Origin: Triatoma infestans
Lineage: Eukaryota > Arthropoda > Insecta > Hemiptera > Reduviidae
DNA length: 64,000 nucleotides
Direction of reading: 5' to 3'
NCBI GenBank assembly: GCA_011037195.1
Contig: JAAEAF010003575.1
Span: forward strand, 62,001-126,000
The notes under the pieces were generated by a model. That model saw only the letters and a program-made list of their open reading frames with translations. It was not told the origin of the DNA and did no database searches. Below, in pieces: positions 24,296-35,984 of the stretch. Made by a program: the position numbers and the translations under genes. Every line of letters starts with the position of its first letter. Positions within the stretch are counted from its first letter, which is position 1.

Positions 24296-25694
24296 TCCTC
24301 TTGAGACACATGGCGTTATACTGGGCAGGAAATACAAGTACAAATATTTAGGAGTTATTCAACTCTCTTTCCATCCCCAGGTTAAAGAGAGGTGTCTTCC
24401 GCTAAGCTAGCGCTAAACACTGTGTGGTCGGGTTTTGTGGCTAAGGACAAGATTTCCTTTTCTCTTAAGTTCCACTTATTTAACTCTGTTTGCAGGTCAA
24501 TTGCCTGTTATGCTGCTCAAGTTTGGGGATTTGAACGGTATGAGATACTTGAAAAGCTGTTGCGTTTCTTTATTAAAAAGCTGTATTCTCTTCCGTCAGT
24601 GGCTCCGAACTACATGTTGTATGCTGAGACTGATGTTGATCTGCTTGTGGTGTTTACCTTAAGACTACACTTTAGGTACTGTCTTAGAGTTCTGGAGCTT
24701 CCTGCTTATAGGTTATCAAGGATTTCTGCTCAGGAAGCAGTCAATAGAAAAACTTATTGGTTTCAGCATTGGATTAACTTGGCCAATGGACACTCTTGTC
24801 ACTTTGATCCCTCTGATGACGACGTGAGTCTTTGGAAAAGCCAGTTATCGACCTTGTTTGATAAGATAAGTTTGGTGCATCGTGAGGAGTCTGCGTTGAG
24901 CATAAGTACGTCCTCGAGATTCACTTACAACAAACAGTTGGACACTAGCTGTAACTTACTCTCCTTTGACCCCAGTCATCATTGCATTTAAAAGAGATGA
25001 GGTGGTTATTTAAAATGAATGGCGAATTATTGTATTTAAATTGTACGCCTTGGGTGGATAAGGAGGAGGTAAGAAAGAGATGTTCCTTATGTAACCTCAG
25101 TACTAGAGAGGATATTGTATTTTTTTTAGCTGTTTGCCCTATTCTTGCAGAATCTCGTTTGCATTGCCTCGGAGTTCGTTTCCTAACTTTGCACTCTTTG
25201 CAAGCCCTTGTTAATGCTTATAACTGTAAGGGGCTCATTAATTTTGCTCGAGGAATTTAACTTTTGATTTCTGTTTTTTTATTAAAATATATATATATAT
25301 AATTTTTCGTTTTTTTTGGTTGTTTTGTTTTGTTTTGTTTTTCAATGTCTACTAGTTTTTGTTTCATTAATTTTTCACTTAATTTGTTCTTTCAATATTA
25401 ATAATTAATCAACTTTTTCACCATTAATTTTAATAGTGTATAGTATTTTTATGTTTCATAATATTTCCTATTCCAGTGTTATGTATTTATTTATGTTCAG
25501 TTTGTATTTTTTTTTTCTTCTTTTTCCTTATGTATCATATTAAGAAAGAAAACTTTTCTTATTATAATAACAGAATAGTATTTTTGATAAAATGTTGAAA
25601 ACATCTTTCTCCGGCTGACGGATATAATTCCAAGCCGTAAATATTATGTATTAATCTTTCTGATTATGTAAATTTTTAAATAAAATATTATTAT
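24296..25694 (+). mobile_element. 5'-truncated LINE with target duplication, RT C-terminus
   Basis: The ORF reads KYKYLGVI near 24335, shifts frame once near 24385, and is then open from 24392 to 24988. It carries FNSVCRSIACYAAQVWGFERYE, LEKLLRFFIKKLYSLPS and a long C-terminal region. After a stop at 24989 and a small frame change the frame resumes from 24982 to 25258 with CSLCNLSTREDIVFFLAVCP and ESRLHCLG, the C-terminal Cys/His motif of such elements. About 430 bp of AT-rich 3' sequence ends in an ATT triplet tail. TATTATTT(A/G)GATG flanks it at 24283-24295 and 25695-25707, a 13-bp duplication with one change. It is the same clade as 9009-10100 and the best preserved LINE here. Confidence 0.9.
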
Positions 25695-25702
25695 TATTAT
25701 TT

Positions 25703-26225
25703 GGATGATAGAATTGTGTAATATACTGAAACGGTACTTATAAGTAAACATAACTCCACCTCTTCCCACAAAGCCGCCTTAAATGAATTTTCTTAGAGAA
25801 ATGTTTCAAATAAAAATTATAGCTCTCAGTATATGTAATTGATATATCAGGTTTAAAGAAAACGTTAGAGCCATTTCCGAGAAAATTGCAAAAAAGTGAA
25901 AAAAACTATTCGGTAAGTGGTACTTCCGGTAGAGGAATTTTGAAGCTAACTTAATATACTAAACGCTTTAGCTATATCTAATCGGAATATCAGTTTGAAC
26001 TTTCTGCGATTTTTCGTTTTTAAGCTATGCTGTTCACATACAGACATACACACACACATACATGCAGAGACCATTTTCTAAAAACCATTTTTTTGGACTC
26101 AGAGGACCTCAAAAACGTACATTTCCAGTGAAAAGTCGATATCGAAAAATTTGAGACGACTATAATACTTCCTCTTACTAGGAGTAAGGGTTACCTCCTC
26201 TTACTAGGAGAAAGTAAAAATTGTT
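25703..26225 (-). repeat. Modular repeat, reverse copy, right of the LINE insertion
   Basis: Continues 24030-24295. It has AACATAACTCCACCTCTTCC, then TTTTCTTAGAGAAATGTTTC, GTACTTCCGGTAGAGG at 25920 (inverse core) and GCGATTTTTCGTTTTTAAGC. Next come an ACACACACATACATGCAGAG microsatellite site near 26050 and CCTCAAAAACGTACATTTCC. It closes with ATAATACTTCCTCTTACTAG (26162-26181), the inverted left end with its CTTACT/AGTAAG hairpin. Confidence 0.85.
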
Positions 26226-26279
26226 TTTAGTTGGTTCTGAGTAGTTGGAGATTTTAAAATTCAAATCTGTTTGTTCATT

Positions 26280-26490
26280 GATTACTCGCGCTCTGTACAA
26301 ATATAAGCATTTTCTGCCTGCCTTAGTTGGTACGTTGGCACTAGTACTGGGTCCTTCTACACACCTGTATATTTTTGTTAGTACAAATGAGTAAAATTTG
26401 CAATTTAAAGGAACTTTATTTTATATATATATAATTGTATTAAGAAGAGTGAGAGAAAGCCGTGTGAGTGTTTCACACTATTTTTTTTGG
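26280..26490 (+). repeat. Modular repeat, forward right-end fragment
   Basis: GTACAAATGAGTAAAATTTGCAATTTAAAGG and then AAGAGTGAGAGAAAGCCGTGTGAGTGTTTCACAC at 26444-26477: the sub-terminal block and the terminal hairpin. Confidence 0.75.
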
Positions 26491-28110
26491 AAAAATAAAA
26501 GACATATATAGAAACAAATATGTATGAGGAGATCAAAACTGTTCTGGCTTCTGATAGAGTGCACCCTAGTCCTTGCATAGTACTTAACGAACCGTAGCCA
26601 TATACACCCACTAAATAATCCGAGGAAATGAAAATCCCCCAAGAAAAGTGAGTGAGAGAGAAAGACACGCTTTCCCATAGTATGTGATTAGGGTAACTTT
26701 GTGTGGAAATTATTTCCATTAATCATACAAGTTAAAAACAATAGAGGCTTTATTAAACGAAGAAAGACCTCCTGTTGTGTTTCGGAAACTTCAGAGCGCG
26801 CACTCTGACGAATATGGCCCCTTCCCATATACCTTTTGAAACCATATGCCTTCATCTTCTTTTGTACAGTTTGAAATATAGGCAAAGTGTATACAATATA
26901 GTTTTTGATGGAGTAGACAAGCGATGATGATGATGATGATATTTTGGAAAGTTTATTATTATTATATATAAATATAAAGTTAACGCTTATCACTAAAAAG
27001 TATTGCCATCCACTGTTTTCTTTAACTAAAAACTGTGTATGTATGTACTAGTTTCAATAGCAACAACGAGAGTGTACTGATCATCATCCTCGTATATATT
27101 AAACAAGTTGTGTGGATATCTCTGGTATTTACTAAGTTTGTATAGAGTGCGACACCGGCGCTACTGCTGGACGCCCAATCCAGTACTCATACTAACGTAT
27201 TTCCTCACTAATATTTTGCGCTCCTGTTTTCCACACTCACTTCCACTTTTGCCATTGCCAGTTCCTCTTTTCCATCACTTCTCTTTATAATGCATATAAT
27301 AATACGACACCACCTTCCCCCTTCCCACAAAATTGACGACAACAGAGCGAGACCGAAAGGAGAAATAGAGAGAGAGAGTGAGTAAACTGTACACACCACG
27401 TGAACCCTTGGGTTTCAGACGTTTAATACTCGCTTTAATTAATACTGTTGACAGATACGTGATTGATGCTTACGGTTTTCTTCATCTCGACTCTTGGTTG
27501 CTACTGTTCAGCTGTTCAAGAGAAGAAGGGATCCATCCATATTATATATACATACATAACCAATACAGACAGAGAAGGAGAGTGCCTAAAGTACAAGAAA
27601 GTGGATATCGCACCCTCCCTTTAGTTTTCCAGGGACTCCATTCTACCCACCAACTCACTCTTTCATAATTCCTGCATGTGATTAATCTGTCATTCACACC
27701 GTCAGCAACTTCTCTTACTGCTACCTCCTCTTATTTTTTGTTTAATGTCTCTAAGTGGGCGGCAGAAGGCTTTTTTCTCTCCTTTCTAGCTCTCTTTTTT
27801 TAATTTTTATTCATTAATATCTTTTCGTATTTTTTGCAAAGATGATTTTATATTTTTAGCAATTTTTAATGTTCTGATTTTTAGAATATAACTGTGATTT
27901 CTCTTACTGCAGTAAAAAGAGTTACTCTTGCGATCATGTGCAATCGCACGCGGTGGAATCGCTTTTATTTGAAACTGATTTTTGTAAGGAATAGAGAGTG
28001 AGAAAATTTAGTTTTGGAGAATAGTGTGGAGTTGCAAGCTGAGCTTTCCTCTTCTCTGTACTTCAGTTAAAATCATAATACTGACATTCAATATTAAAGT
28101 ATATTTTTTA
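26490..28110. other. No recognisable feature
   Basis: Includes a GAT triplet run at 26923-26941 and somewhat GC-rich patches at 27130-27420 without coding signal. Confidence 0.45.
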
Positions 28111-28640
28111 CTTTCAGTTAAGTTAAGTTTCATTTAACCGGAACTTCCAGTTTATAGTATAGTTTATTAGGAATTATCTAGAAAATGGTTATCTTTAAAC
28201 TTATTGTTCTAACTACAATTATATCATGTTTCTTCGAGAAAATTGTTTTTAGAGATAGTCCTCAAAGTGCCCATCAACCTCATGACTCTCGCCTGCAATA
28301 ATTAGGAGCCAAGTTTGAAGAAAAATTGTCAGTTATTTCTATGTTGAGAGTTTGTTACGGCAAATATATTTTGCATAAACAATTTTTTTTTGTTTGCACT
28401 TAAATTCCTGATTTTTTTTTGTCAAGGTACGTCAACATCTGAAGCCTTTGGCACCTAGCCTTCTTGAATCCGGGGCTTCCACGAATGAGTCCAACGTGCT
28501 ACGAGCTAATCCCGTATATTACGTGCTGATTTTAAACTATTCTTTTATTTCTTCTCTGCACTAATAGGGTATTGCGTTCGTGACAAATTTTTAAAGTTGA
28601 ATCCGTGCTAAATCTTTATGAAAATGGAATTAACTTAAAA
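28110..28640 (+). repeat. Modular repeat fragments, forward
   Basis: TTTAACCGGAACTTCCAG at 28133 (core with an insertion), GAATTATCTAGAAAATGGTTATC, CTTCGAGAAAATTGTTTTTAGAGA. A second piece is GGGTATTGCGTTCGTGACAAATTTT at 28568. The sequence between about 28410 and 28560 is unrelated. Confidence 0.5.
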
Positions 28641-31345
28641 TTCTAAGGAATAAGACGGCAGATTTTCCTGAAGTAAAGCTTGCTGATTATAAAACGTCCC
28701 AGTTTTCGATATTATGTTTCCTTTGTTTTCTGTTTATTCGATCCAAAAATTTCGATTACCTTGCCACAAGAATTCATGCGTCATTCCTCACCCTCATGGG
28801 TCATCTTTCCAATCGATTTCGGGCAATAGTATGTGTTGCGAATTTAGCAATTCACTTCCTGTAATGAAACTCAGAGTTAGATGCTAGAGGGAGTGAGTGG
28901 AAAACCAAATCGACTGCTATTTAAAAGATCTGTTTTCACTCTATAATTGCTTGCCAACGTTTTTACATCGAATGTAATAGTGTGTAGAGTGTATAATTGT
29001 GTATGAGTGTGTGTGGAGGTGAATTAGACTTGTATTGTGGGTACGCTAAACTCAAATCAAGTAGATACATCACCTACTTCTGCAGGCCCTATATGTCTTC
29101 GGGACAATTAGTTAAATGAAAAATGTTGTTCTTATTGTTGTATGGGATTCCGCATGGAACTCCCAAGATCCCAAAAGAAGTGCTACAGGGAAGCTCACTG
29201 AAGACGACTAGCCCATTGAGAAGTCGATAAATAAGCAATTTGGAACAAAGGTGCGGATTTGCTGTCTATCAGAGTTAGTATTTTAATGAAATATGAACTT
29301 CTGTGTAGCCACTTGTTTAAGGGTGCTTGCGTTCGTGCGGAAATCTGAGGAATAATAACCCCGAGCAGCTTCTATAGTGATTCCTCAGCGCTCATAAAAT
29401 ACAGTCAGCGCTACAGGAATGGCTGAAATATGAAATATTGGATTTAAGATAGCCAAAGTGAAAATCTAGCTCATCACCGAGCCTCCAACACACCCGTACA
29501 CATTGTATATTTTATTGCCAAATTTGTGTCTGTACCAAAGATTTATAATTTACGAAATCATCAATATATCCAGGTAATCTGACTCCAAAATAATCCGCGA
29601 TACTATTACTATTAAAAGAGCTAATTTTCTAAATGTAATTGGAATGTCAAATGAGAATTGCTTACAGGAAATAAGGAACATTTTCTGTCATTGTCATTCG
29701 TTCCGGCAATTGTAACTACTTCCGTTAATTATTTACTGGTTTAATTGCTGTTTCCTTAGATGTTTGTGATCAACCCAAAATAACCAATATACTTGTTCCT
29801 AATGCCAGCCCCCCAAGATGACAGTCCATCATTTACAGTACAGCGCTGTTATCACCCCTTCATAATAACCCCTACCATCCTCGCCAGTCATTCAAAACAT
29901 CGTCAAGTCATTTCCAGAATTCCCACTCGCCCTCACTCTTTCCCATCCCTTCACCTGTCAATCTACTGCTACTGTTAACTTGATACAGTAAGAGAAATTG
30001 TTCTACAGATCATGAACTGAACGGATTATGTTCTATATTTTCGTCAAATGATAGAAAACAGATCCAATAATTTTAAGAAATATAATATAGTAATTACCGC
30101 TCTAAAAGGAAGTATCAAATTATGCTGCAAATATGTTAATTTTTAGATGCTTCAATTGATGTCAGTATAGAATTCCAAAATTTACTGCCCGCAATGGCAA
30201 AGGATCTCAGATAGATGGTGGTGCGAAGCACCGGTATGACTAATTCTGTCAAGTCAGTTCTGGTAAATCGTTCTTAACATTAGACTTGAATACAAGTGAA
30301 CTGGAAGGTAAGAGGGGTGCTAAGAAGAACGTAGAACATCATACCCAAGAAATACTTTCTGCTATTTTCGCAATTCAAGGAGGTGTTTTCGGATTAGAGG
30401 TACCGTTTTAATAATCACCTATGGTAATAAGATTACAGAAGCTGTATTTGGTACTATATAGAAATAGTGAGAGTATTTAAAAAATACATAATAAGTGGGA
30501 TTTCAATGTTCTACTTTTTCTTGAAAAATCGGTAGCAGTATTTTTCTACTCGAATCTCAAAATTTTTATTTACAGCCACACGATTGTGTGGTACAGTCCT
30601 TATAGCTACTTCTTACAAAGAAAGTAAATAAAAACTATTAACACTGAAACAACTAATAAGAAATTAGTTTTCCTCTAGTTAAAGTAAAAATTCATTAATC
30701 TATTTTTAGCCAGTCATTTCCCCCGCGTTCTTATCGCTTTCTTTATGATGTAATGTAAAATGATAGAAAGAAAAAAAAGAAAGAAGAAAAAATCAACAAA
30801 ACACAGATGTAATAAATCAAATGCTATAATAGAAGTAACTCTACAAGTTGATAATAGAGTGAGCAGGCATCACTTTAGCCAAGAAGGGTGGGAAGGTTAC
30901 AATTCTCTTAGTGTCTGTTATAAGATAAACTCAGTACACAATCCTCGCACACATAGACTGACTAGCAGTGAGATATAAATCAAGAACAGTGAGTCTGCTG
31001 AAAGAAACTGATGAACGAACAGTTAGTCGGCTGTTTTTTAAGTCCCCTATTTTTTTTCATATCATACTGGACAATTGCTGCACCGCAACAAGGGGGCGTT
31101 TCAATACTTCCAGGGGGACTTCTTTTTTTATTCTCCTTCAATATTATTGGTTTTGTGAGATCTTTATTCAATTGTATACATTTATAAAGTTATATGGTTT
31201 GTCATTAATAAGAGAATACTTAAAATTACTGGATTATTCTTTATTATTTAAAATTACTTTTAATTTCTCTACCATTTCCAGGATTTAGAGGTTAGTTTGA
31301 TCTTGTATAAAGGTTTTTTAGTTGTTTTTATTTGAGAAACAGAAA
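28640..31345. other. No recognisable feature
   Basis: Ordinary AT-rich sequence. Short ORFs near 29793, 30760 and 30968 show only low-complexity or chance composition. None of the repeat families described here is obvious. Confidence 0.45.
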
Positions 31346-31348
31346 GTA

Positions 31349-31450
31349 GGCGCCGCGATAGCTGAGCAGTCCAGAAAGCTGAGATGTATTTGAAATACAG
31401 GTTCGATTCTCGGTCTTGGACTCGGATTTTATTTGCTGTATTAAAATAAA
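31349..31450 (+). mobile_element. tRNA-derived SINE head, unrelated to copies A/B
   Basis: GCGCCGCGATAGCTGAGCAG at 31350 (A box) and GGTTCGATTCT at 31400-31410 (B box), about 40 bp apart. The stems do not pair as a complete tRNA and the sequence runs into an AT-rich body. Called from the two pol III boxes only. Confidence 0.5.
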
Positions 31451-31475
31451 TAAAATATGTTGTAAAATAGATGTG

Positions 31476-32007
31476 TTGAGGTTCGGTCGTAAAAAAAACT
31501 CTAAATTTTCACCGACGTTCGACAAATTTGTTGCCTTCTTTAAGGTCTGTACAAAGGTTATAATACAAATCAGAAAAAAAGAAAAAAGCACATAAATATA
31601 AACTTAAAATAAAAATTTCCAAATAAAAAAAATGTTAACTATTTATTTTAAACTATTGCTATTATTGCAGAACAGATCAGAAATGAACTACATCTCAACT
31701 ATTAAGAAGCTACACTTGTTATGTTATTTCCATATTTTACTCTTATTTACACCAAATATAGTTTAAATTTTAATAGTTGAGTTGTAGTTTATTTCTGATC
31801 TGTTCTGCAATAATAGCAATAGTTTAAAATAAATAGTTAACATTTTTTTTATTTGGAAATTTTTATTTTAAGTTTATATTTATGTGTTTTTTCTTTTTTT
31901 CTGATTTGTATTATAACCTTTGTACAGTCCTTGAAGAAAGCAATAAATTTTCCGAAACGTTGGTGAAAATTTAAAAAGAGTTTTTTTTAGGACCGAACCT
32001 CGCCAAC
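31476..32007. repeat. Palindromic element, about 230-bp arms, 66-bp loop
   Basis: The left arm 31476-31704 (from GAGGTTCGGTCG to ATCTCAACTATTA) is inverted at 31771-32007 (TAATAGTTGAG... to CGACCGAACCTC-like AGGACCGAACCTCGCC). Long identical stretches such as AGAACAGATCAGAAATGAAC / inverse show it is well preserved. The right arm contains CCGAAACGTTGGTGAAAATT. No coding capacity. The arms are unrelated to the other palindromes. Confidence 0.9.
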
Positions 32008-32109
32008 CATTTTATAACATTGAATATGGCGGTCGTGTAACGAACACCAAAACATAAATTAAATATAATTGAAGTCGTTTGCTAATCGCATCCGTCCACG
32101 AATCGGTAC

Positions 32110-32450
32110 TGTGCAGTTAGCAATCCAAGTTAAAAGAAAATCGTGTAACCCTTTTTGAGAAAATTCCAAGAAACTCAAAAACCTTCTGTAAAATTGAACT
32201 CCCGGTAAACCGATTTTCTTTCAATTTGAAATTCCATCAATGCTCCTGTGATTAATATTATGTAGGTGCCAAAACCATATATTATACTGAAGTGGTAGTT
32301 TAGAGGAAAGCATAATGCTACTGTTCTTCCAGAACCAAATACAAATATTTATGCATGCAGATATTATTCGATGTTTAAAAAAAATCGAGTCGATTTCGAG
32401 AAATCTCAAAAACTTTTTTTTTAGTTTGGTCTTTCGGCCATTCTCCTTCC
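32110..32450 (-). repeat. Modular repeat, reverse copy
   Basis: AAAAGAAAATCGTGTAACCC, GAACTCCCGGTAAACCGATT at 32199 (inverse core, one change), TTTGAAATTCCATCAATGCTCC and ACTGAAGTGGTAGTTTAGAGG, in the usual inverse order. A GCATAATGCTACTGTTC block closes it. Confidence 0.7.
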
Positions 32451-32479
32451 GGCAGCCCAGTGTAAATGTGCAGTATACA

Positions 32480-32990
32480 CGAAAGTGGATTTCGCAGATG
32501 ATGTAACATCTTTTAGTTCAGGGCAGAGAGCCAAATGCTATCCTGTCATGTCTTCCTTGCCGCACAAACGTCAAAGGGGGGTCGATTATCCCTATACGGT
32601 AGAGGTGCTTCTGTGGCAGATTGTGGCCCATCATTACAGGCAACAGCAACTGAACGCGGAAGAGAGGCAGGAATCCTGCCGCTTGCTTCCACCAATCTCT
32701 CCCACTTTCGCCCAGCTCCTTTTTCTCTGCACTTATTGTGCCATATATCCCTTAATGACGACGATACTAGAGCCTTTAAATTTCTTAGCGGAACGGGTAG
32801 GTCAGGTTGTTCTTTTTCCGATCCCTCCTTAGCCAAACGATCAGCTTGCTCGTTCCCGTAAACTCCGCAGAATTATACCGTATCCTTGCGATACAATGAG
32901 TTTACCCGCTTTAGTCCGGCGGCTAATGCTTTTTTACACCCTGCTTCTAGCCAACCTTCGCTGGTTGGCGAAAAAGTATAAGTTAAAAGT
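32480..32990 (-). mobile_element. LINE fragment, RNase H end and downstream region
   Basis: The minus-strand frame from about 32865 reads CGVYGNEQADRLAKEGSEK, the late RNase H motif (GNE-AD-LAKEGS), and stays open for ~100 codons to 32546 through KWERLVEASGR. Upstream on the same strand, NSLYRKDTV precedes the motif after a stop. The ORFs on the plus strand here are antisense shadows. It is GC-richer than its surroundings, which suggests a later arrival than the other fragments. Confidence 0.8.
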
Positions 32991-33614
32991 TATAAGTATT
33001 TACTTGCTTTATCATTAAGATACTACCGTTTATTTCTGCTAGTATTGTACTAACATAAATATAGTAAAATTTAATAAACAACAAGAACAACCTCGTGCCA
33101 TTACCAACTAAACAAAGGGGTTACGATGTCTATTGTTCAAAACTGAATCTACTTCTCCTATTTCTCGTATACCCGTTCACCCTAATTTGTAATTTGCCAA
33201 AAACCGGTCGTTACCAATTATTACATCTGTTTAACTGGTGTTTGGCTAATTTCCTTTTTTCTATAAACATCTGCTGTAACTCTGGCTCATTATGTAACAT
33301 TTTAGTTACGAACAATGCCATAGTTTTCTAAATAATAAAAACTCTTTTTATTCATTGCATAGTTTTGTTATTGCTTTTATCTATTTTTATTTTTTTTTTG
33401 TTTAAATTAAACTTGTAAGAACCCTAATTTTATTAGACTGCCCTAATTAGGCTATCATACAGCCTAGCGAGAAATAGTATAAATAAATAACATAAAATAG
33501 GTCTATCGCCCATAGTTTGTGCTACTAATATTTCTTACATCTTTAATATGGAAACAGATGTTTTACACACAAAAAAAAATCTGGTGTGTGAAATATATGT
33601 ACGTATACATAATA

Positions 33615-33631
33615 CAACACACACACACACA

Positions 33632-33662
<31 letters not shown>

Positions 33663-33665
33663 CAC
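33615..33665 (+). repeat. (CA)n microsatellite
   Basis: About 24 CA repeats with a single interruption at 33638-33640. Confidence 0.95.
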
Positions 33666-33756
33666 CATTCTTTTTATTGCATTCAATACAATTATAAAAT
33701 TGACTAATTTTATAGACTAATATAAATATAATAATTTTATAAACGGCAGAACTATA

Positions 33757-33830
33757 TACTGTACTGAAGTGGTACTGAAGTGGACTGAAGTGGTACTGAA
33801 GTGGACTGAAGTGGTACTGAAGTGGACTGC
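33757..33830 (+). repeat. Tandem repeat of TGGACTGAAGTGGTACTGAAG
   Basis: About three and a half copies of a 21-bp unit made of two related halves (GGACTGAAGT and GGTACTGAAGT). It starts at the CTGAAGTGGTA motif that reverse copies of the modular repeat carry once, followed here by the expected GCACTTCCCTCAAACG at 33828. It is therefore an expansion inside a repeat copy. Confidence 0.85.
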
Positions 33831-33941
33831 ACTTCCCTCAAACGTCCAAAAAATAAATTTTTACTGAAAAATGTCATCATCCTCAACATGATCATACCTA
33901 AAGCCTAAGCTGAATCGATAGCAATAGAGCTTCCTTCAGTT

Positions 33942-33964
33942 TTCTCTCTCTCTCTCTCTCTCTC
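33942..33964 (+). repeat. (TC)n microsatellite
   Basis: About eleven TC repeats. Confidence 0.95.
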
Positions 33965-34689
33965 AAAAGTCAGCTCCCGTCTCTTATTCCACTGAATCCT
34001 CGCCTTTGACTCTTTCACACCTCTTGTTCCCATATTATTCTCGGCCTCCCTACCCTCTACCATCTAGTGTAGAGCACTCTCGCGAAGCGAGTCGAATTCA
34101 TTTTTGGACGAATGTCAATACCGGCCTCCGTACAGTGTAATGTCTCACAACAGGACTACACTGCCTATCGCCGGACAGTGAGCTATAGAAGTTTCTAAGA
34201 AGAGAAAATGTAAGGATAGCAATGGAATCGAATCCGAGACTTACGGGGTTATTTCTTATTCTATTCCTCCTCTTTTTCGCTCTGCCATTGGTAGGTAAAC
34301 TATTTCCCTTGCCTGGATCTTCTTTTAATGCTTCTGAGTTAATATATCCCTAGGAATACGTAAGAGTTAGGATGAATGTTGACCTATACACGGCCATTTT
34401 CTACTTATTTTATCATCACTCGCCGGTTCAAAAAGCCTCTCGGAATGGCGTTAAATCACCTGCTCGATATACCTATCCTTTCATTTATTATTTCATTTCA
34501 TTTCCATATAACCACATTCATTAGGATGGGATCCCAGTTATGTATAAGTACTGACTTGTTCTGTCCTTTCGCCATTTATTCTTACGACTCTCATTATACT
34601 AGATGGCTTTATTCCTATCCCAGACATTTTGGTTTTATCTGTTGACTCTTCTTCCAATATTCGTCTGTTGTACAGAAGATCACTGGCAT

Positions 34690-34800
34690 TATTTGCCAAA
34701 ATCAGCAAACGCCAACACTGGTAGGCACACCGGTCTCAAATTCGAATACCCGGATGGAAAGTTTTCATTCTTTCTTTTATATATATATATTTTCTTTTAT
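34690..34800 (+). mobile_element. Possible tRNA-derived SINE tail
   Basis: A B-box-like ATTCGAATACCCGG at 34740-34753 after GGCACACCGGTCTCAA, then an AT-rich body. The A box is not clear. Weak call. Confidence 0.3.
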
Positions 34801-34854
34801 ATGATGGCCGTGTCCAATAAGAAAATTAAAAAAACAAAAGACTAGAAAAAATGT

Positions 34855-35115
34855 TTTTATAACATTTTAAATAAGATACGAAAATTTAAAGAAATTCTTG
34901 AAGCCTATTTCGAGAAAATAGTATAAACAAAAAACTGAAGAAAAAATTCAGTAAAGTGGCACTTCTGGTTTTGTATTTTTTCCGGACTTTGATCGAAGTG
35001 TTCGTTTCAGATACGTTGGTGTGTCAGCAACGGAATAACAAGTTTGAGCTTCGTGCGCTTTTTCGTTTTTGGGATATTTTCATCACACACGTACAAATAC
35101 ATGCACAGGCCATTT
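34855..35115 (-). repeat. Modular repeat, reverse left-end part
   Basis: AAATTTAAAGAAATTCTTGAAGCC, CAGTAAAGTGGCACTTCTGG at 34950 (inverse core, one base changed), GCGCTTTTTCGTTTTTGGGA and a CACACACGTACAAATACATGCAC microsatellite site at 35084. Confidence 0.7.
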
Positions 35116-35984
35116 GGTAAGAAATTCTTCAAACAACAGCTACAACTTTAGCGAGTCAACAAATACAAATCAAATCATCAAATGAGAAAATTCTCAGCTG
35201 TATGTTCTCTCAACCTGATCGTTGTCGAAAGTATATATTGTACTATTTCACATGAATTGAAAAAATATCTTTCTATAACTTTAAAATCGGCAGCTAAACA
35301 TTAAACGTCCTAAAATATTCAGCTAACATTTCTTAGAGCAGGGCCACCACCTTTTTAACCCCGCTGTCAACAAGTTCTTATTGACTGCACACGAAGTGAC
35401 ACTTGTATTAAGTTTTAGGCAGAGTTCAAAAATAATAATAATAAGAGAAAAAAGAATATACGTATGATTGACATCAGAGAGAAATATAGTATTGGTCTTA
35501 CGTCTTAGAGAGCATTGTCATTGAAATCATAGCCGACAGAGGACGCGGGTTCCCCCTTTGCATTTCAATATATTTTCCAATCTTATTGAGAACGAGTAAT
35601 CTAAATGATTCAATATTTTCTATTTACGTATGTCACTTGGGATTTTGAAGGGGGAGTTTTTACATTATAGGCAGTGGAAATTGGAAATTTTTTATTTTTT
35701 TTAAATAACAGAAAGAGATGATGGATAAAAAAAGGGAAGTGCGGCTTACTAGCACCAACTGAACGGTGAATGTATATTTGTTCCACGAGAGTCAGTGTAC
35801 TTCTTTGATCAATTCAAATCAAGCGCGTGAAATCTGTAAAAGTAGGATTATTGCTTAGGGCTCAACATTAATTAGGAATTACTTCATTTTTGAACGGTGA
35901 AAAAGCCTCAAGGAACCTTAGGAAACAAAAATATAATACGTCATAAACTGCAAGACCAACTTCCTGTTTATCCTGTTCCTCTGA

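Noticed and set aside
32485..32861. Plus-strand ORFs of 108-115 codons
   Set aside because: They are antisense to the RNase H region of a LINE on the minus strand, which explains the open frames.
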